Source: Arachnopeziza araneosa (lineage: Eukaryota; Ascomycota; Leotiomycetes; Helotiales; Arachnopezizaceae). Taken from it: 64,000 bases of DNA. Location: assembly GCA_003988855.1 (NCBI GenBank), contig QYAI01000003.1, positions 248,001 through 312,000 of the forward strand, written 5' to 3'. Position 1 is the stretch's first letter, and each line of letters opens with the position of its first letter. Made by a program: the position numbers and the translations under genes. Shown here one piece after another: positions 21,861 through 34,298 of the stretch. The notes under the pieces were generated by a model. The model did no database searches, had not been told where the DNA came from, and saw only the letters and a program-made list of their open reading frames with translations.

Positions 21861-23285
21861 TTAAATCCAGATGTTCCTACCCGAACCTCTGTACTTCTCC
21901 CAATCACACTTCAACGGATCTTTATGGTTCATGACCCAGTGAAACGCATCCCACATCCTATTCATTCTTATCGTTCCATCCGTCCATCTCCCCTTGTTCA
22001 CCTCCTGAGACCTTCTCTTCGCCCTCCATTCCTCACTCCAAACTTTCCCCGAATTGGAACGCTCTAACATAGCTCTCTTCTTTCTCCCCGGTGCCCCAAC
22101 GTCCCTCCAACCTTCAAAACAACCTCTTTTTCTCTTAGACCACCCTATCTTCTCAACTCTCACTCCCTCCCAAACGCTCACGCGATTCACGATTCCCTCG
22201 ACCCATTTTTCATTACACTCCTCAAAACAAACACCCTTACAACAAGCCGCGACGCCAAAACCTTTCTTCCCTCTCCTCTCTTTGCCCGCAATTCTTCCAA
22301 CCCATCCACATCCCCTCTCAGCTCCCTTAAACACCATCACAAACCCTATTCCCAACAGCTCCTCCTCATCAAGCGCAAACCCTTCATTCTGTTCCCTCAA
22401 ATTGAACCCTGCTAAACCCTCTCTAATCTGCATCAATTCCTCAGCCCCACCTTTCAGTACAGGACAGAAAGTATGTAGCTCATGAAAATGGATCAGCAAT
22501 TCGGTTTTTGCTCTATTCCAGCCGTTGTTCATATTGATGCCGGGAAACGCGTTGTTTTTTTCCCTCGTCATGGCATCTTCCATGAAGCACAAGTTGGAAG
22601 ACCAGCCTTCTAAAGCGTTTGAGAGGACCTTGGCGGTGAAGCGTCGAGGGGGGATCCATTCTAAGTTTTTGCGGCTGAGGGTCGTTTGAGCGAACGCGCT
22701 GCTAAGATTTTCGATATCTTGATCTTTGTTGGGAGGGCGGCGGTGAGTGCGGAAGAGAAGAGATGGGGCGGGTCCTTTAGATTTTTGAGGCTGGATAACA
22801 ATCTCTAGTGTTGAATTAGACTTGGGCTGGTGGTCATTGTTGTGGGGCCAGAGGTGAGTGTGTAGGAGAGAAGCTAGAACTGGTTCTGAGTGTTTTTGAG
22901 GCTCGGAGATCTCTGGTGCTGGGTTGGCCTTGGAATGATGATCATGGTGACAGAGATGGTCTTTGCGATGGTATTGGAGGGGTCCAGAAGCGTTGGTTGA
23001 AACAGATGGTGTTGGTAGCAGAGTTGCTAATGAGGCTTTGTTTGATTTTGGTGAGATCATTACCTCTTCTCTTGCATCTTGTCTATGACGATGTTGTCTT
23101 TTTATAGAGGTATGAAGATCATGCCCGCCGAACGAGAAGTCCATCTTTAGGTAGAGCCGCAATCTCAATGGTGGCTTGTTGGTGTCGCGGGAAAGAATAA
23201 TTGGAAAAGTTCGATCGGTTGAAGATGGATTGTGAAGTCGTTTGATTCTGGTGATAAAGGCGGCTGTTCGATTTCCCCTGATCAT
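21861..23285 (-). CDS. Unrecognised protein, single-exon ORF
   Basis: An open frame of 474 codons with ATG at 23285. A second in-frame ATG at 23144 (MDFSFGGHDLHTS) would give 427 aa and may be the true start. The first 150 residues are His/Ser/Pro-rich and low-complexity. The C-terminal 230 residues look globular: RFTAKVLSNALEGWSSNLCFMEDAM, FALDEEELLGIGFVMVFKG, and a cysteine cluster AACCKGVCFEECNEKW. The end is very basic. I recognise no family. The length of the frame and its protein-like composition argue for a real gene, possibly lineage-specific, but transcription is not shown. Confidence 0.5.
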   Translation of the reverse strand: MIRGNRTAAFITRIKRLHNPSSTDRTFPIILSRDTNKPPLRLRLYLKMDFSFGGHDLHTSIKRQHRHRQDAREEVMISPKSNKASLATLLPTPSVSTNASGPLQYHRKDHLCHHDHHSKANPAPEISEPQKHSEPVLASLLHTHLWPHNNDHQPKSNSTLEIVIQPQKSKGPAPSLLFRTHRRPPNKDQDIENLSSAFAQTTLSRKNLEWIPPRRFTAKVLSNALEGWSSNLCFMEDAMTREKNNAFPGINMNNGWNRAKTELLIHFHELHTFCPVLKGGAEELMQIREGLAGFNLREQNEGFALDEEELLGIGFVMVFKGAERGCGWVGRIAGKERRGKKGFGVAACCKGVCFEECNEKWVEGIVNRVSVWEGVRVEKIGWSKRKRGCFEGWRDVGAPGRKKRAMLERSNSGKVWSEEWRAKRRSQEVNKGRWTDGTIRMNRMWDAFHWVMNHKDPLKCDWEKYRGSGRNIWI

Positions 23286-24676
23286 GAACCAGCAATGCTC
23301 GGAAATTGTAAGTCCATAATTTTGATTTGTGCTTTCTGTCGGGGTTGCAAGATTAGAATAGATATGCCAGCTTCCTCATTCACTTGAATTATATTTTGGT
23401 TCAACGATGACGTATTTTCGATATTAGTTATAGACTTCCAGGCAATTCTGATGATACCAAGTGATAGAGTATTTCGAAGGCGCGGAATTAAGAGCTCTGA
23501 AGATCAAGACTTATTGGAAGATGAGCCGTAGCTACCAATAGTGTAGAGTGATACATATTAAACTTATTACGTCAGGCTAGAATCCCAAAGCAGGACCAAA
23601 GCTGGTCTTTGCTGTGATCACATGCCGCTAGATTCAAACTAGGGTGTGGTGCTCTAACAACCTAAAGGCTGCGAAGAATTGGAAAGCTAGAAGATTGCTT
23701 TAAGATGCGGGATGATGTGGGCATTCAAGTTGTGCGTATTATTGAGTTTGGTTTTCTAAAGTCAGGCTAGGAGCAGACGTTCAACTCTTTCATTTAATCA
23801 ATTGAAAGAATTGCACGGTGCTATCACTCAATAGTTTGAATCAGTGGCTTAGAAATCTGAGAAGTGTGATATCATGCAACAACGATCTAGAATGAATATC
23901 GAGGACCATTTTTCTCAATTAAAAAAATACCGCAAGAAAAACAGCTACTACAACTCAGCCAAAGACCTATACAAGTACTTTCTCACTTGTACATTTTGTT
24001 GTCGAAGCCAGATACACAAGACATTATGTCTAAAAAGAGCATTAGTCCTCCAGCTCTTTATTGCAGTCAATATCGAGACATCAATCACAAAATATGTCGG
24101 AATATAGCGTAGGAATAAATCTTCTGCTGCTTCTGAGCAATTATTTTAGTTTTGTTGCTTCTTCTTTAAGCGCGTTCGTTGTTTATTTTGATGTGTTCCT
24201 CGCTTAGCGATATATAAATACCCGAGGTAAACAATTCAACAGGTTGAGGTCGATGTAAACTAGCGCCACGGTTGCTGGCTTCCCAGGAAGGGGAAATAAA
24301 GACAAATTAATAAACTTAATAAACGGTGCCACGCCAAAAGGTTCAAGTGCAAATACGATCAATAGATTTCGATTTAGATTGATGAATTCGAAACCTAACA
24401 TTATTTGATAATACCTTTGGTAGGCTGTGAAGACAGACACAATCACAGAAACAATAAATCAAAACATAGTAGTCAGGCTTTTAGCATATGAGCTTAGCAA
24501 AACCTTGGTATCAAAGTTATAGACACGAAACCAGCTTCAAAACAATAAACATCCAGAACTCCAATCCTCCAGTGTTCTCCAACAATGCAATTCACGTCCG
24601 TAATTCATTTACAAACAAAAAGCCTATCCAGCACCACCATGCTGCACTTAAAATCCGACAAGTTAATCCAATAATA
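23286..24676. other. AT-rich intergenic, 1.39 kb, no supported gene
   Basis: Short frames only. Noticeably AT-rich. It contains the upstream region of the unrecognised minus-strand gene and the 3' flank of the homeodomain gene. Confidence 0.5.
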
Positions 24677-26661
24677 CTACCGCCAATTCCCCTGACTCAG
24701 TGATAATAGTCCCTTGATACAATCCAGATCCCCCTTCTTGCTAGGAGAAACTTCACCACGCATAAACTTCTCTACTTCATCACCCACAGGCGCATTCTCT
24801 TGATCTTCAAAGATCTCAGGCACAACGTTGCCAGTCTTTCGTTTCCGATTTTTGGCTCCGGGAAAGTTGATTGCATGAGTAGCAATATTTCGGTTATCAC
24901 CAAGGATCGGTCTCGAACTGTGACTCTCAGAACGGCTGGACGGTAGTGGTCGACGACGAGGATTGCTTCCACCTTCATCTGGGAGCCAATTTTCTTTATC
25001 GGAGTCTCCAGAAGGCGAGCGCATCAAGCCATCTTTGCTATAATCTGCCGGTTGTTTATGTGACTTCGAAAACACTTCGGAAGGGCTTTGCAATCTTGCT
25101 AAACTTGACATTGCTCTCTCTAACTTTGGTCTCTTGCCATGCTTGCCAGAATCTTGCTTGAGAGACTGGGCGTTACGTTTATTTGAGTTCGGTTTCAGAG
25201 CTAAATTACTGCTCGAACGGAGGAGACTAATTGCGGCAATGGCTGAACCATGGGATTCATTCTCCGCTTGAAGAGTGAGTTCATCACGAGCCTCGCCATC
25301 AGCACACGCTTCCCATGTTCGAGCATCTCTTGATCTACCAGTAGGTAGACGAGGAAGAAATGGGACACTTTGAAATGGCATAGCACTAAGACTTCTCTGG
25401 AGGGTTCGACGCCTATCCTGTGGGATGGGTCCAGAAGACGAAGTTGGTCGTGGAGCTCGTGGTCGAGGAGGCGAAGGCTCAGCAGAGACGAGCTCTGCTT
25501 TACCATCCAAGGATAGAGATAAGCGCACCTTGGAGGAAGAGGGTGTGGAAAAGGAAGTGCTGATACGCTCAGGGCATGAAGCAGGTTGAGCTTTACTGAA
25601 TCTGAACAAGCGATTAGTTTGCGGTTTCGTGAGAATGGAAGAATACCAACAGCGGTGGAGTAGAAAGTGGGAAGGCTTGAGATGAATTTGGCGTCGAAAA
25701 AGTATTCGAGATGGCGTTCCAACGATTTGAGAGATAGCCTGGGGTGGAAGAGAAGGACTTGATCACATTGTCCTGTATCGAAAAAGAGCTGCTGCCAGGC
25801 TCAACTGGTGATTTACTTGATGAGAGCTCCCTGTTCAGCGTAAGGAGGGTGTTGTTTTCATTAATAGCTCCAGTAAAAACGTCGGCGGCAGGCCCAGGAA
25901 CTTCCATGGGATCATTTGGGACGTTTGGCACTGCAGTGCCAGCTAAGTTCTGGCTATGTTGAGGTTCATCTTCACTGCTTGCACCCTCCGGTTGTGAACT
26001 CGATCTGCGGTCTTCTTCACTGCTGCCAAATGATAGCATAGATGCAGGATCCGACGATAACGCTGCGATTCCGCCGAGTCCAAATGCAGCAATTTCATGG
26101 GGTAAGAGCGGGCGCGACTTTCTCCGATTTATTTGACGTCTGTTTTGAAACCATATCTGCAGAGGAATTGGTTAGCCTTGAACTTAATTCCAGGAACGCG
26201 CCTGAAGGGGGCAGAAATGCTTGGGTATCGATTCATATACCTGGACTTCCTTCTCATTTAGACCAACCTTCTCTACTATCTCAGCACGCGCTGCTTTGTT
26301 TGGCTTGGGGTTTTGTTTATATTCGGCCTCGAGAACAGCTTGATCTTTTGGACTATATTGACAGCAATTAGTATACGAAATTGGCGGTAATTAAATTGCT
26401 AGAGATGATATTCTTTGAAGTAGAGGCAAGGGACAGGACAGACAGAAAGCCAGCGTCAACGTACCTAGTTCTCTTCCGTTTCTGTTTATTCTCTCTTGAA
26501 TTTGGGTCCGACGCGACGTCGTCTTTCCCAGCGTGTCTGCTATGCTGGCTCACAGAGTTACGGGCTTCTGCTTCTTCAGAGTTGGAGTCCAGATGATTAA
26601 TGCTTTCAGTCCCAGGAGCTTCAGAGGAGGAGCGGGGCGGTGGTAGAGTCGCGTCACTCAT
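24677..26661 (-). CDS. Homeodomain transcription factor, Yox1-like
   Basis: Exons on the minus strand: 26661-26465, 26352-26241, 26156-25651 and 25601-24677, joining in frame to 579 aa. Residues about 60-122 form a homeodomain split by two introns. It runs from KRKRTSPKDQAVLEAEY through NPKPNKAARAEIVEKVGLNEKEVQ to the recognition helix IWFQNRRQINRRKSRPL; the WFQNRR core and the RRKSRPL extension are as in yeast Yox1. Yox1 and Yhp1 are repressors of M/G1 genes in yeast; transferring that role here is inference. The rest of the protein is Ser/Pro-rich and probably disordered, with several SP sites that could be CDK targets. The third intron uses a GTTGGT donor at 25650, chosen because it is the one that keeps the frame. 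Confidence 0.87.
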
Positions 26662-27813
26662 GGTAGTGTATATTCATAGAATACCAATTGATATTGTGCT
26701 TTAATTTGGTTGAGAGGCTGTTCCTAATTTTATGAAGTAAGGTTGTAAGGTCTTTAGAGCAATACTGTCGTGAATATGAGGAAGTACGAAAGTCGAGAAA
26801 TTGAAAAGTCGCGGTGCTGAAAGCGCGTCTTGAGTCGGCAGTCGGTGATTGAGACCGCGAAGCCGAAATCAAAGCTTCAAGCCCAAATTGGAATTTACTC
26901 CACAACTCAGACCCTTTGTGAAACCCTAAAGGGCCTAAATTTTGCATAATTCCATAGATCAGGTGTATATTATTGATGTCATTTCTTATGCGTCTACAGT
27001 CGGATACAGTTCTCTAAACCTTTTGGAGCAACTATAGTCTCCCAAAATCTAGCTTGTTAATGTCCATAACTTTCATTAAAATTATGTTCGTTCATAAAAA
27101 CGGCGACTTCTTTCTGAGCTTCATCTACATCTGATTACTTTTGAAAAACCGTGCAAGCTAAGAATTGAGTACTACATTGAAGACGTAATTTTGAGAGTCG
27201 ACGTCGACAGCCTGTAAGGAAATCTTCACAAATTAAACCCTGCCAGCGTATAAACTGTTGGTACTACAACGACAACATCATAGAGAAGCCTCAAAACGGT
27301 CAGATGTAAATGAGAATACTAATAATTGCAGGCTGTATCATGCATCGGATTCTTTTCGAGGCTTTGGAGTTTCAGGTAGCACTACCCAGACGAGATAGAG
27401 GGGTAATAAGCTTGAAGACAAGCTACCCCGCCAAGCATGGGTTCCCAGGGAAGTGCCAAAGTTGAGGTACAACACATGCATTTATTACATCAGGCGGCAT
27501 GAGATATACTATCACAAGAGTTAAGGATCCAGATATTGTCAAAGAAACTGCTAGTTTTTATCTACCTAAGGCTGCTATGCTACTAACAGCATGATCTCAA
27601 GAAGGCATCGCTGTCTGGAAAAGTGTTCTCATCACTCGTAATAACCCATTCCTCCCACATGCTTCACTGTCGCAAGAGATTCAGTCCTTTCCGAATCAAA
27701 GAAGCAACCCACTGCCATCTGCCTCTATTCGCGTGACCGGCAGACTAAAATGCAAATATCGCCGAAAAGAAACTTTCTAAGGTGCTGATGATCGCGGTTT
27801 GATTCGCTGTTGT
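26662..27813. other. AT-rich intergenic, 1.15 kb
   Basis: Upstream of the homeodomain gene and downstream of the Ran gene, which lies on the same strand further right. No ORF of interest. Confidence 0.5.
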
Positions 27814-28726
27814 CTATAGATCGGCATCATCCTCATCGGGAAGAGGCATCTGGGCAGCGTCGTGCATCTCCTTCTGGTATTGCTCGAGAAGGGCGTTATC
27901 AACAGTTGCAGTTGGTGGGGCAAGGGCGGGAGCAGCGACGAATTCCTAATATTTGTTAGCGATGAGAAGGAGAATATCCAAGAGTGTCTGACCAGAGTTG
28001 GGTTGCCGACAAGCTTTCTTGCCAACCAGAGGAAGGGCTTCTCGAAGTTATAGTTGGACTTGGCAGAGATATCGTAATACTGGAGGTTCTTCTTGCGATG
28101 GAATGTGATGGTCTTGGCCTTGACCTTTCTCTCCTTGACATCAACTTTGTTTCCGGTGAGGACGATGGGAATGTTCTCGCAGACACGGACCAAGTCACCT
28201 TAATGAGAGTATCAGCATACATTCTAGATCCTGAAAGGATTGATACTTACGATGCCAGTTGGGAACGTTCTTGTAGGTAATACGGGAAGTGACGTCAAAC
28301 ATGATGATACCGCACTGGCCGTTGATATAGTATCCGTCACGAAGACCGCCAAACTTTTCTTGTCCTGCGGTATCCCAGACGTCGAATTGGATGTTACCCA
28401 AGTTCTACAGACGTTAGTAACTACCTCCCAGCCACCTCAGGTGATAGACCTACTGTGCTGAAACCAAGAGGGTGGACCTCAACACCAAGAGTGGCGATAT
28501 ACTTCTTTTCGAACTCTCCAGTCAAATGGCGCTTGACGAAGGTGGTCTGGCTGATAGTCAGTAATAACCCAATGTTGACGGTGCGCCGTTGCTGCGATGC
28601 CAGCCGACAGGTCCCAACAGATCATAGCAGCAGCACCACAGATCAAAACGCAACCTAACATACCTTTCCAGTTCCTCCATCACCGACAAGAACGAGCTTG
28701 AAAGTAGGGGTAGCGGATTCAGCCAT
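27814..28726 (-). CDS. gsp1: Ran GTPase (Gsp1/Spi1 orthologue)
   Basis: Five exons on the minus strand: 28726-28664, 28546-28454, 28404-28251, 28198-27993 and 27945-27814, giving 215 aa, the usual Ran length. Ran is the small GTPase whose RanGTP/RanGDP gradient drives nuclear import and export through importins and exportins and helps spindle and nuclear-envelope assembly. All G motifs are intact: P-loop GDGGTGKTT, switch I with KYIATLGVEVHPL, switch II DTAGQEKFGGLRDGYYI, guanine-binding GNKVD and the SAK motif (ISAKSNYNFEKPFLWLARKL). The acidic C-terminus ends DEDDADL, the Ran signature, with no CAAX cysteine. The exon-intron pattern is fully in frame, and the assignment is as sure as sequence reading allows. 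Confidence 0.97.
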
Positions 28727-29308
28727 GATGGTTGATGTGGTTGCGTAGCTGAAGGGAAGGTAAACAGACTTGAAGAGGATCTCTTAAGGCTGCGATAAAG
28801 CGATTAGTAAAGAGTAGGTGTAACGATTGCGAGTTTGTAAAGAAGCGGAAGAAATAGTGCAGGAGGAGGGGCAAACCTTTTATTGGGTTGTTTCGTTTTG
28901 GGATGCGGTAGATGAGTTGTACGAGAACCTGCGAGTGTTTTGATGGGCGAGGCGGTCGATCGGTCGTAAAATCTTTAGGCGAATCACGCCCACGTGATGA
29001 GGGGGAGTCCAGTCACTGTGGCGTTCGATGCAATTCTGACGTCTTCTGAACAGAAGTTCTACATATGACTTGTTGATTTACTTCATTCTCCTGGTATCGG
29101 TTTCATCCTTATGGGTATTACTCGGAGGTCTACGCTGTGTCAAAATGTGTACGAAATATGCAGAAGCGCAAAGCTATAAGAATTTCTAAAAAGAATTCAT
29201 TCAGAACGTTCTACGCTCGTTTCCTTCTTCCTTACAAAACGCCTTCCATGCAACACCAGTGCTAGATTACCCGAAAGCGAAATCTGTTTCGTTTACGATT
29301 TTTCCGTC
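28727..29308. other. Intergenic, Ran promoter side and Nas2 3' side
   Basis: 581 bases. The part nearest 28727 is the Ran leader and promoter, read on the minus strand. No ORF. Confidence 0.55.
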
Positions 29309-30197
29309 TCAGAGAGGTAAAATATGGCAACCGAGAAGTCCTCTTCCTCCCCAGTTTGGGCGCGGTGTAAGGTTTAGTGTCAATTCCTGTCCGCGCTGAC
29401 CGCTAGGCAACGCTCTTGATACCTTGACTAGTATATTACGCTGTACACTGTTAGTACCTTTTACTAAATCCTATAATACACGGCTTCAGCACTTACTCCT
29501 TCGTTACCCTGTACACACTCTCCAAGTCGCTTCAAACCATCATGATTTGAGATGTTAACATAGCCAAAATTTCTGATCTGATCTCCGGCCTTCAAACCTG
29601 CAGTTTCTGCCGGGCTTCCGGCTGCAACACTATTTACTCTTGCAAATGGGGGTTGAAGAGGTGCCTGAGGGAGTGAATAGAGCGGTGCTGTTGCTGCAGA
29701 TGAAGAAGTTCCATTGGGAGTGGCCTCTTCAGCGGCTCCGCTCTGTGCTAATTTCGCAAAGTGCTCGTGGATATGCTTTTCGATGACACTCATCAAGGCT
29801 TTATGATCGTTTCGGAGATGTATTATGCGTGATCTAGTTGTGCGAACTGCACCGTATCAGCAGAGGTGCCAGCTTTAAGCTTGGAGGTTGCACATACTTT
29901 GGGCAACATCCAGATCTGCTCGAGGAAAGCCATCGGGAGTAAGAAGCCTCGTATTCATATCAACCCCATGCTCCACAATATCAGTGATAGCTCAAACCAA
30001 GAGGGATGACTCACCGAGTCTAAAACACTTCCCAGTGCCCTGAGCTCTGCTTCCATATTATCTTTCTTTGCTTGGAGCTGGACAAGGGTCAAACCATCAG
30101 TTTGAATTCCATTTGTATGTCCAAGTCCAGAAGTTGGTCCCGATGGGACGCTGACTGAATGTATGTTGTCCATAGCGCTGAAGAGCGGCAATCCCAT
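29309..30197 (-). CDS. nas2: 26S proteasome assembly chaperone Nas2/PSMD9 (PDZ protein)
   Basis: Exons on the minus strand: 30197-30015, 29970-29898, 29846-29497 and 29440-29309, about 245 aa. A later in-frame ATG at 30173 (MDNIHS) would give 237 aa. Nas2/p27 binds the Rpt5 ATPase and helps assemble the base of the proteasome regulatory particle. The N-terminal helical domain shows LVQLQAKKDNMEAELRALGSVLDS followed by the conserved HGVDMNTRLLTPDGFPRADLDVAQIR. The PDZ domain lies in the second half: PFARVNSVAAGSPAETAGLKAGDQI and FGYVNISNHDGLKRLGECV. The last exon provides the typical ending TPRPNWGGRGLLGCHILPL. All splice junctions preserve frame. Only the choice of first ATG is uncertain. Confidence 0.9.
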
Positions 30198-31038
30198 TTC
30201 TTGCGTGTAGGGAGAAGCAAGCTCTTCGACTTGTTCGTTGTTCAGCCTTCTTTGACCAGGCTGCGAGAGACGCGTTTGGCGGGGTAGATCTGATCCCACT
30301 GGTGGCGATGCGCTTCGTGCTGACAAAAGTCCTAGTTATGTTGTGCAAGCCCAGCGCGACTGCTTGAACCACACCACTTTCTTGCTTCTCAAATCGTGGA
30401 AACACAAGGCGATACTCGAGCACTATGAAGCGGATAAGGTGGATAGAGATGGGTTTGTGTATGACCAAGCTCAAAATCACAGCAGGAATAAATGGACAAC
30501 ATCTTAAAGTAGAACCAGCAATCTTTGTTTAGTACGATCTTTTTATTAGGTAGATTAGGACACCAGGCCTCTTACTTCTTCACTTTAAGCACGTTAAGAT
30601 TTTAACCGCCGTTATACTTCTCTGCTACAGGAATTTATTGATGGAGTCTAGAATCAGAAACAGCTATGAGAAGTTTTTTCAAGTGGAACTATTTACACCG
30701 GGTCCTTTTGAACTGTTATGATTCGGTGCTCTCTGCAATACAAGACAATGCTTGGCTATCAAGTTTGGTTTCCTCAGATTAGAATGATGTCGTCACGGCG
30801 ATGTCGTTCCTTCCGCGGAAGACGACAGAAACGTTACCGTAAATTGAATCTTCCGCTGTTGTCATCCTCCTCATTACCACTTCTCTACTCCTCAATTTTG
30901 GTCTTTCTCAAACCATCCTTCATGCATAGCGTACCTTACTTGGCACATTAATCAGATCTTGCTCTTTTGAGGAGCAGATCTTTCTTGGAAGTTTGGAGTA
31001 GCTTTGTATTTACTTTTTCGTTCATAACCGGCATTATC
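30198..31038. other. Divergent intergenic region, Nas2 / RhoGEF
   Basis: 840 bases holding both upstream regions. Frames on the minus strand continue upstream of the Nas2 start to 30326 and 30480 but lack protein-family support. Confidence 0.5.
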
Positions 31039-34000
31039 ATGGATATGTCGGACATGGCACCTATTGACACATCCTCCTTTGAGATTTCAACTCCCACATG
31101 TTCACGTCAAAGTTCTTTACATATTCCTCGAAAAACAAGCTGGGGTACCCCGATCCCTCCTCCCTCAGACCAGAAGGCTGCGACAAACGATTCCAAGGAG
31201 AACATTTTCGATGAGGTTGAACTCAATTCAAAGGGAGGAGATTCCATGAACAGCGCGAATAGCGTTTCACGAAATACTTTGGAAAACATAGCAGCGTTGG
31301 GCTTGTCATTTAATGGAGACAGCATCCATGCCGAGGAAGCTTTACAGAGAGAGAGATTCTCACTAGACAATACGGAAGACTTTGCTAATTGTTCCTTGCC
31401 TATTCCGCTAGAATCAAAACGACCCTTCAACAAGTGGCTGAAGAACCTTGAAAGACGAGCAACAGATAGGCGCAAGACTATTAGCGGTGATATAGGTGAT
31501 GCCTCTGACAATCATTACCTTGAGTCATTAGGGACACAACGAAGGGTTGAGCACAAAAAGTCTTCTTCTGGGTCTTCGCAAGGGTTTGTAACAGCTATGA
31601 AAAGTGCTAGTATCAGCCTTGCAAGCTTCAGCGTTGCCCCAAAGTCCAAGAGAACCGGAGTTTCTTCTCGCCAGCAACGCACTGATAGAAGCATGACAGC
31701 ATCAAACATTGGACGAGCTTCCGAAGACAGCTCCTATATTGCAAGAGGCATAGTCAATGATCAAGCTGTTACAAACCGTCTCCTGCAACGTCGAAGAGTG
31801 CTCGAGGAACTTATTAGCACTGAAGAAGGATACATAGCTGATGTTAAATTTCTTAAGAATGTAAGCAGCTGATGATACTCTTGATTTCTCACCTTTTAGT
31901 TGACTTCATTTTCAGGTCTATGTAACCCTTTTAGCTTCCATTCCAAGCCTTTCTATCAATCTTCGTTCCTCAATCAATAGGAATCTCAATGAAATCCTTG
32001 AATTACATGAAGAATTACTCGGCGATCTTCATCGAGTGGTACCTCACTCTGAGTATACACAGGCAACCTGTATCGAATCATCCTTGAAACCGCAACCCCG
32101 TGGTCATCAAAGATGGCGTAGCCTTGACGCTGTTGCAGAAAAGACTGGTGGATCAGCCTTGCTACAAAAGATTGGGATGACCGCAGAACCTCAAGTCGCA
32201 GCCGAAGTTGCTCGAGTCTTTGCCAAGAAGGTAAGTGTGATCTCTTCACAGTCTGGAAAGGTCAACAGCACTGACATTTATCCGGAATCTAGATGAATCG
32301 GTTTTTTGTATACGAGGAATATGGCGCAAAATATGAGCTAATGATTAAGGACGTCGCTTCAACTTATAGAACGATGCCCCAATGGGAAGCCTATCAAAAA
32401 GGCCTGGAGGCACTTGCGTCATCACTATCGTCAATAAATAATCAGAAGGGCAATTCGAAGAAGTCGATGACTATTGCTGATCTTTTGGTCAAGGTAAAAC
32501 TCTTTTTCACATGATTTCTTTACTTACCATGTTAGCCAATCCAGCGAGTCTGTCGATACCCTCTGCTGTTCTCGGAATTGTTGAAACAAACTCCCGTCTG
32601 CGATTGTCCTGTTTCTCATATGGAGATCGAAGACGTCCTCGTTAGATTACGAGAAGCAACAACTGAGATAAACAGAGCTACTGATGATCCAAGAATGAAG
32701 ATCTTGATGGAGAAAACATGGCTCCTCCAAGACCGGCTTGTGCTTCCAGATACAGTATAAACCTGATCCAAGCTCCGCGAAAGTATACTGACCAATAAAA
32801 GCCTGATTCTCGTTCTAAGAATATTATTCGCTGCCTTGGCCATATTCATCTTTGTGGAGTCTTACATGTCTCTTGGCAAACGGAGGATGGCGTTGACGGC
32901 CAGTATCTGATTTGTCTTCTGTATCGAGATTTTTTACTCTTGGCATCGGCACCTAAAGCTGACCAGGTTTATCATGTTCAAGCCTGTATTGGGCTTTCTG
33001 ATTTGGGCATTGAAGAAGTCGATAACGGCAAGGGTAAGTTGGTGTAGCTGTATATTCGAATTAATTTTCAATTCTCAACCATTATGATAGACTTTGTCCT
33101 TGTAAGTAGCCTGGCTGACTTAGATATAGGATTGCAGTGTCATACGGCTCCATTTTCTTGGAAGTTGGTATTCGAGTGCGATCACCAACTTATCGAGGTT
33201 ACAATGAGTGCTTGTTCTCCGAAGGAGGAACTGGAGTGGCGGGCTCGGCTCAAAGATAAGTCTGCAAAGAACGTAATCAATTCTGGAGACCAGAATATAT
33301 TCACATCTTTGTCATTGGCAATCAAGCCCTTGGGGACAGTATTTGGAAAGCCTGGTCAGTTTGTTTTCGCCATCAATTGATATTAATCTTAATGATTTTG
33401 CTGAGTCTCTACAGGCACCATTGCGAGGAGAATTTCCGTCCATAGAGCAACGACGGTAGAAGGAATGTCTGGCCTTTGTCAAGTCATCATCAAGAACACG
33501 AATGCGTTTAAAGAGGCACCTTCCTTTGCTGCAATCAACCGGTCCCAATCGCTTCTCACAACCAAACGAGTTCCAGTTCTTGCTCCATCTCGTACAGAGC
33601 GTATCCGGCTTGAATCTCTTCTAGCTGACGTGTGGACTAAAGAGATCCTACCATACCCAGGTATGACAGGTAGAGCTCGGAGTGAACATCTGGTACGCGC
33701 ATCTGCGAGTTCAATGATGCGAAAACTCAGTGTTGCAAGTATAGCCAGCAACTTCACTAAGCGATCAGGAAGTCTGGCCTCTCTACCAAAAAATCTTGAA
33801 GACGATGGTTCTGGAGACTACGAGTTCCATGGTACTCCTACGAGAGCTGAACAAACCCCTACCGATATGAGCAAATCAACGGATGTGGAAGATTCGTCAC
33901 GTTCACGGCTGTCAGTTATTCAAGACGAAAAGGAGAACATTCCACATAATGATTCATTCGAGAACCTTACAGCGCAATCCTTAGCTCTCGCAAGTAGTCC

Positions 34001-34298
34001 GGCCAGCACAACGCGTACACTGGCCGTTCTACGAGGAAAGAAGAGTCTAGGGGTTGAGGCACAGAGAATGATCACTCCTCCGTTGCGGACTTCGAGCGCT
34101 AATAGTGTAAGCCAATCGAGAATTGCTGCACTCTCAACAGTGGTGGATATGGTGGCTGAAGGGAGGGAACATGTACCACCAGTTCATGCCACGCAACTGC
34201 GTAAGGAAAGGGAAAAGGAGAGGGAGGGCAGGAAGGTGAAAGCGATTGGGAAGGGGAGAAGTGTCGTTGCAGAGGGAATTCGGAACTTCTTCCGTTGA
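31039..34298 (+). CDS. Dbl-family Rho guanine-nucleotide exchange factor (DH-PH)
   Basis: Seven exons: 31039-31860, 31916-32230, 32293-32493, 32536-32754, 32802-33033, 33091-33354 and 33415-34298, giving 978 aa. DH-PH proteins load Rho-family GTPases with GTP to direct polarity, septation and wall synthesis. The first 245 residues are Ser-rich and disordered-looking. The DH domain (about 250-490) opens with RRRVLEELISTEEGYIADVKFLKN, passes through FFVYEEYGAKYELMIKDV, and contains the hallmark helix LVKPIQRVCRYPLLFSELLK. A PH-like domain follows (about 510-650) with IRCLGHIHLCGVLHVSW and DFLLLASAPK. The C-terminal 300 residues are Ser-rich and basic, with KENIPHND and a final FFR. Target GTPase and orthologue name (Bud3, Rom or Scd type) cannot be fixed by reading. 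In exon 6 a GTAAGT-like string (33109) is read through, because frame and length fit better without splicing. Confidence 0.88.

Noticed and set aside
23615..23690. tRNA-like pattern on the minus strand (T-loop-like CTAG stem around TTTGAAT, and a GGTTGTTAGAGC string)
   Set aside because: There is no room for an anticodon arm, no matching acceptor stem, and the A-box is poor. At best it is a chance or tRNA-derived remnant.
33109..33136. A possible extra intron in the RhoGEF gene (GTAAGT at 33109)
   Set aside because: Only about 28 nt to the next AG, too short for a fungal intron. Reading through keeps the frame into GLQCHTAPFSWKL, whereas splicing would break it.
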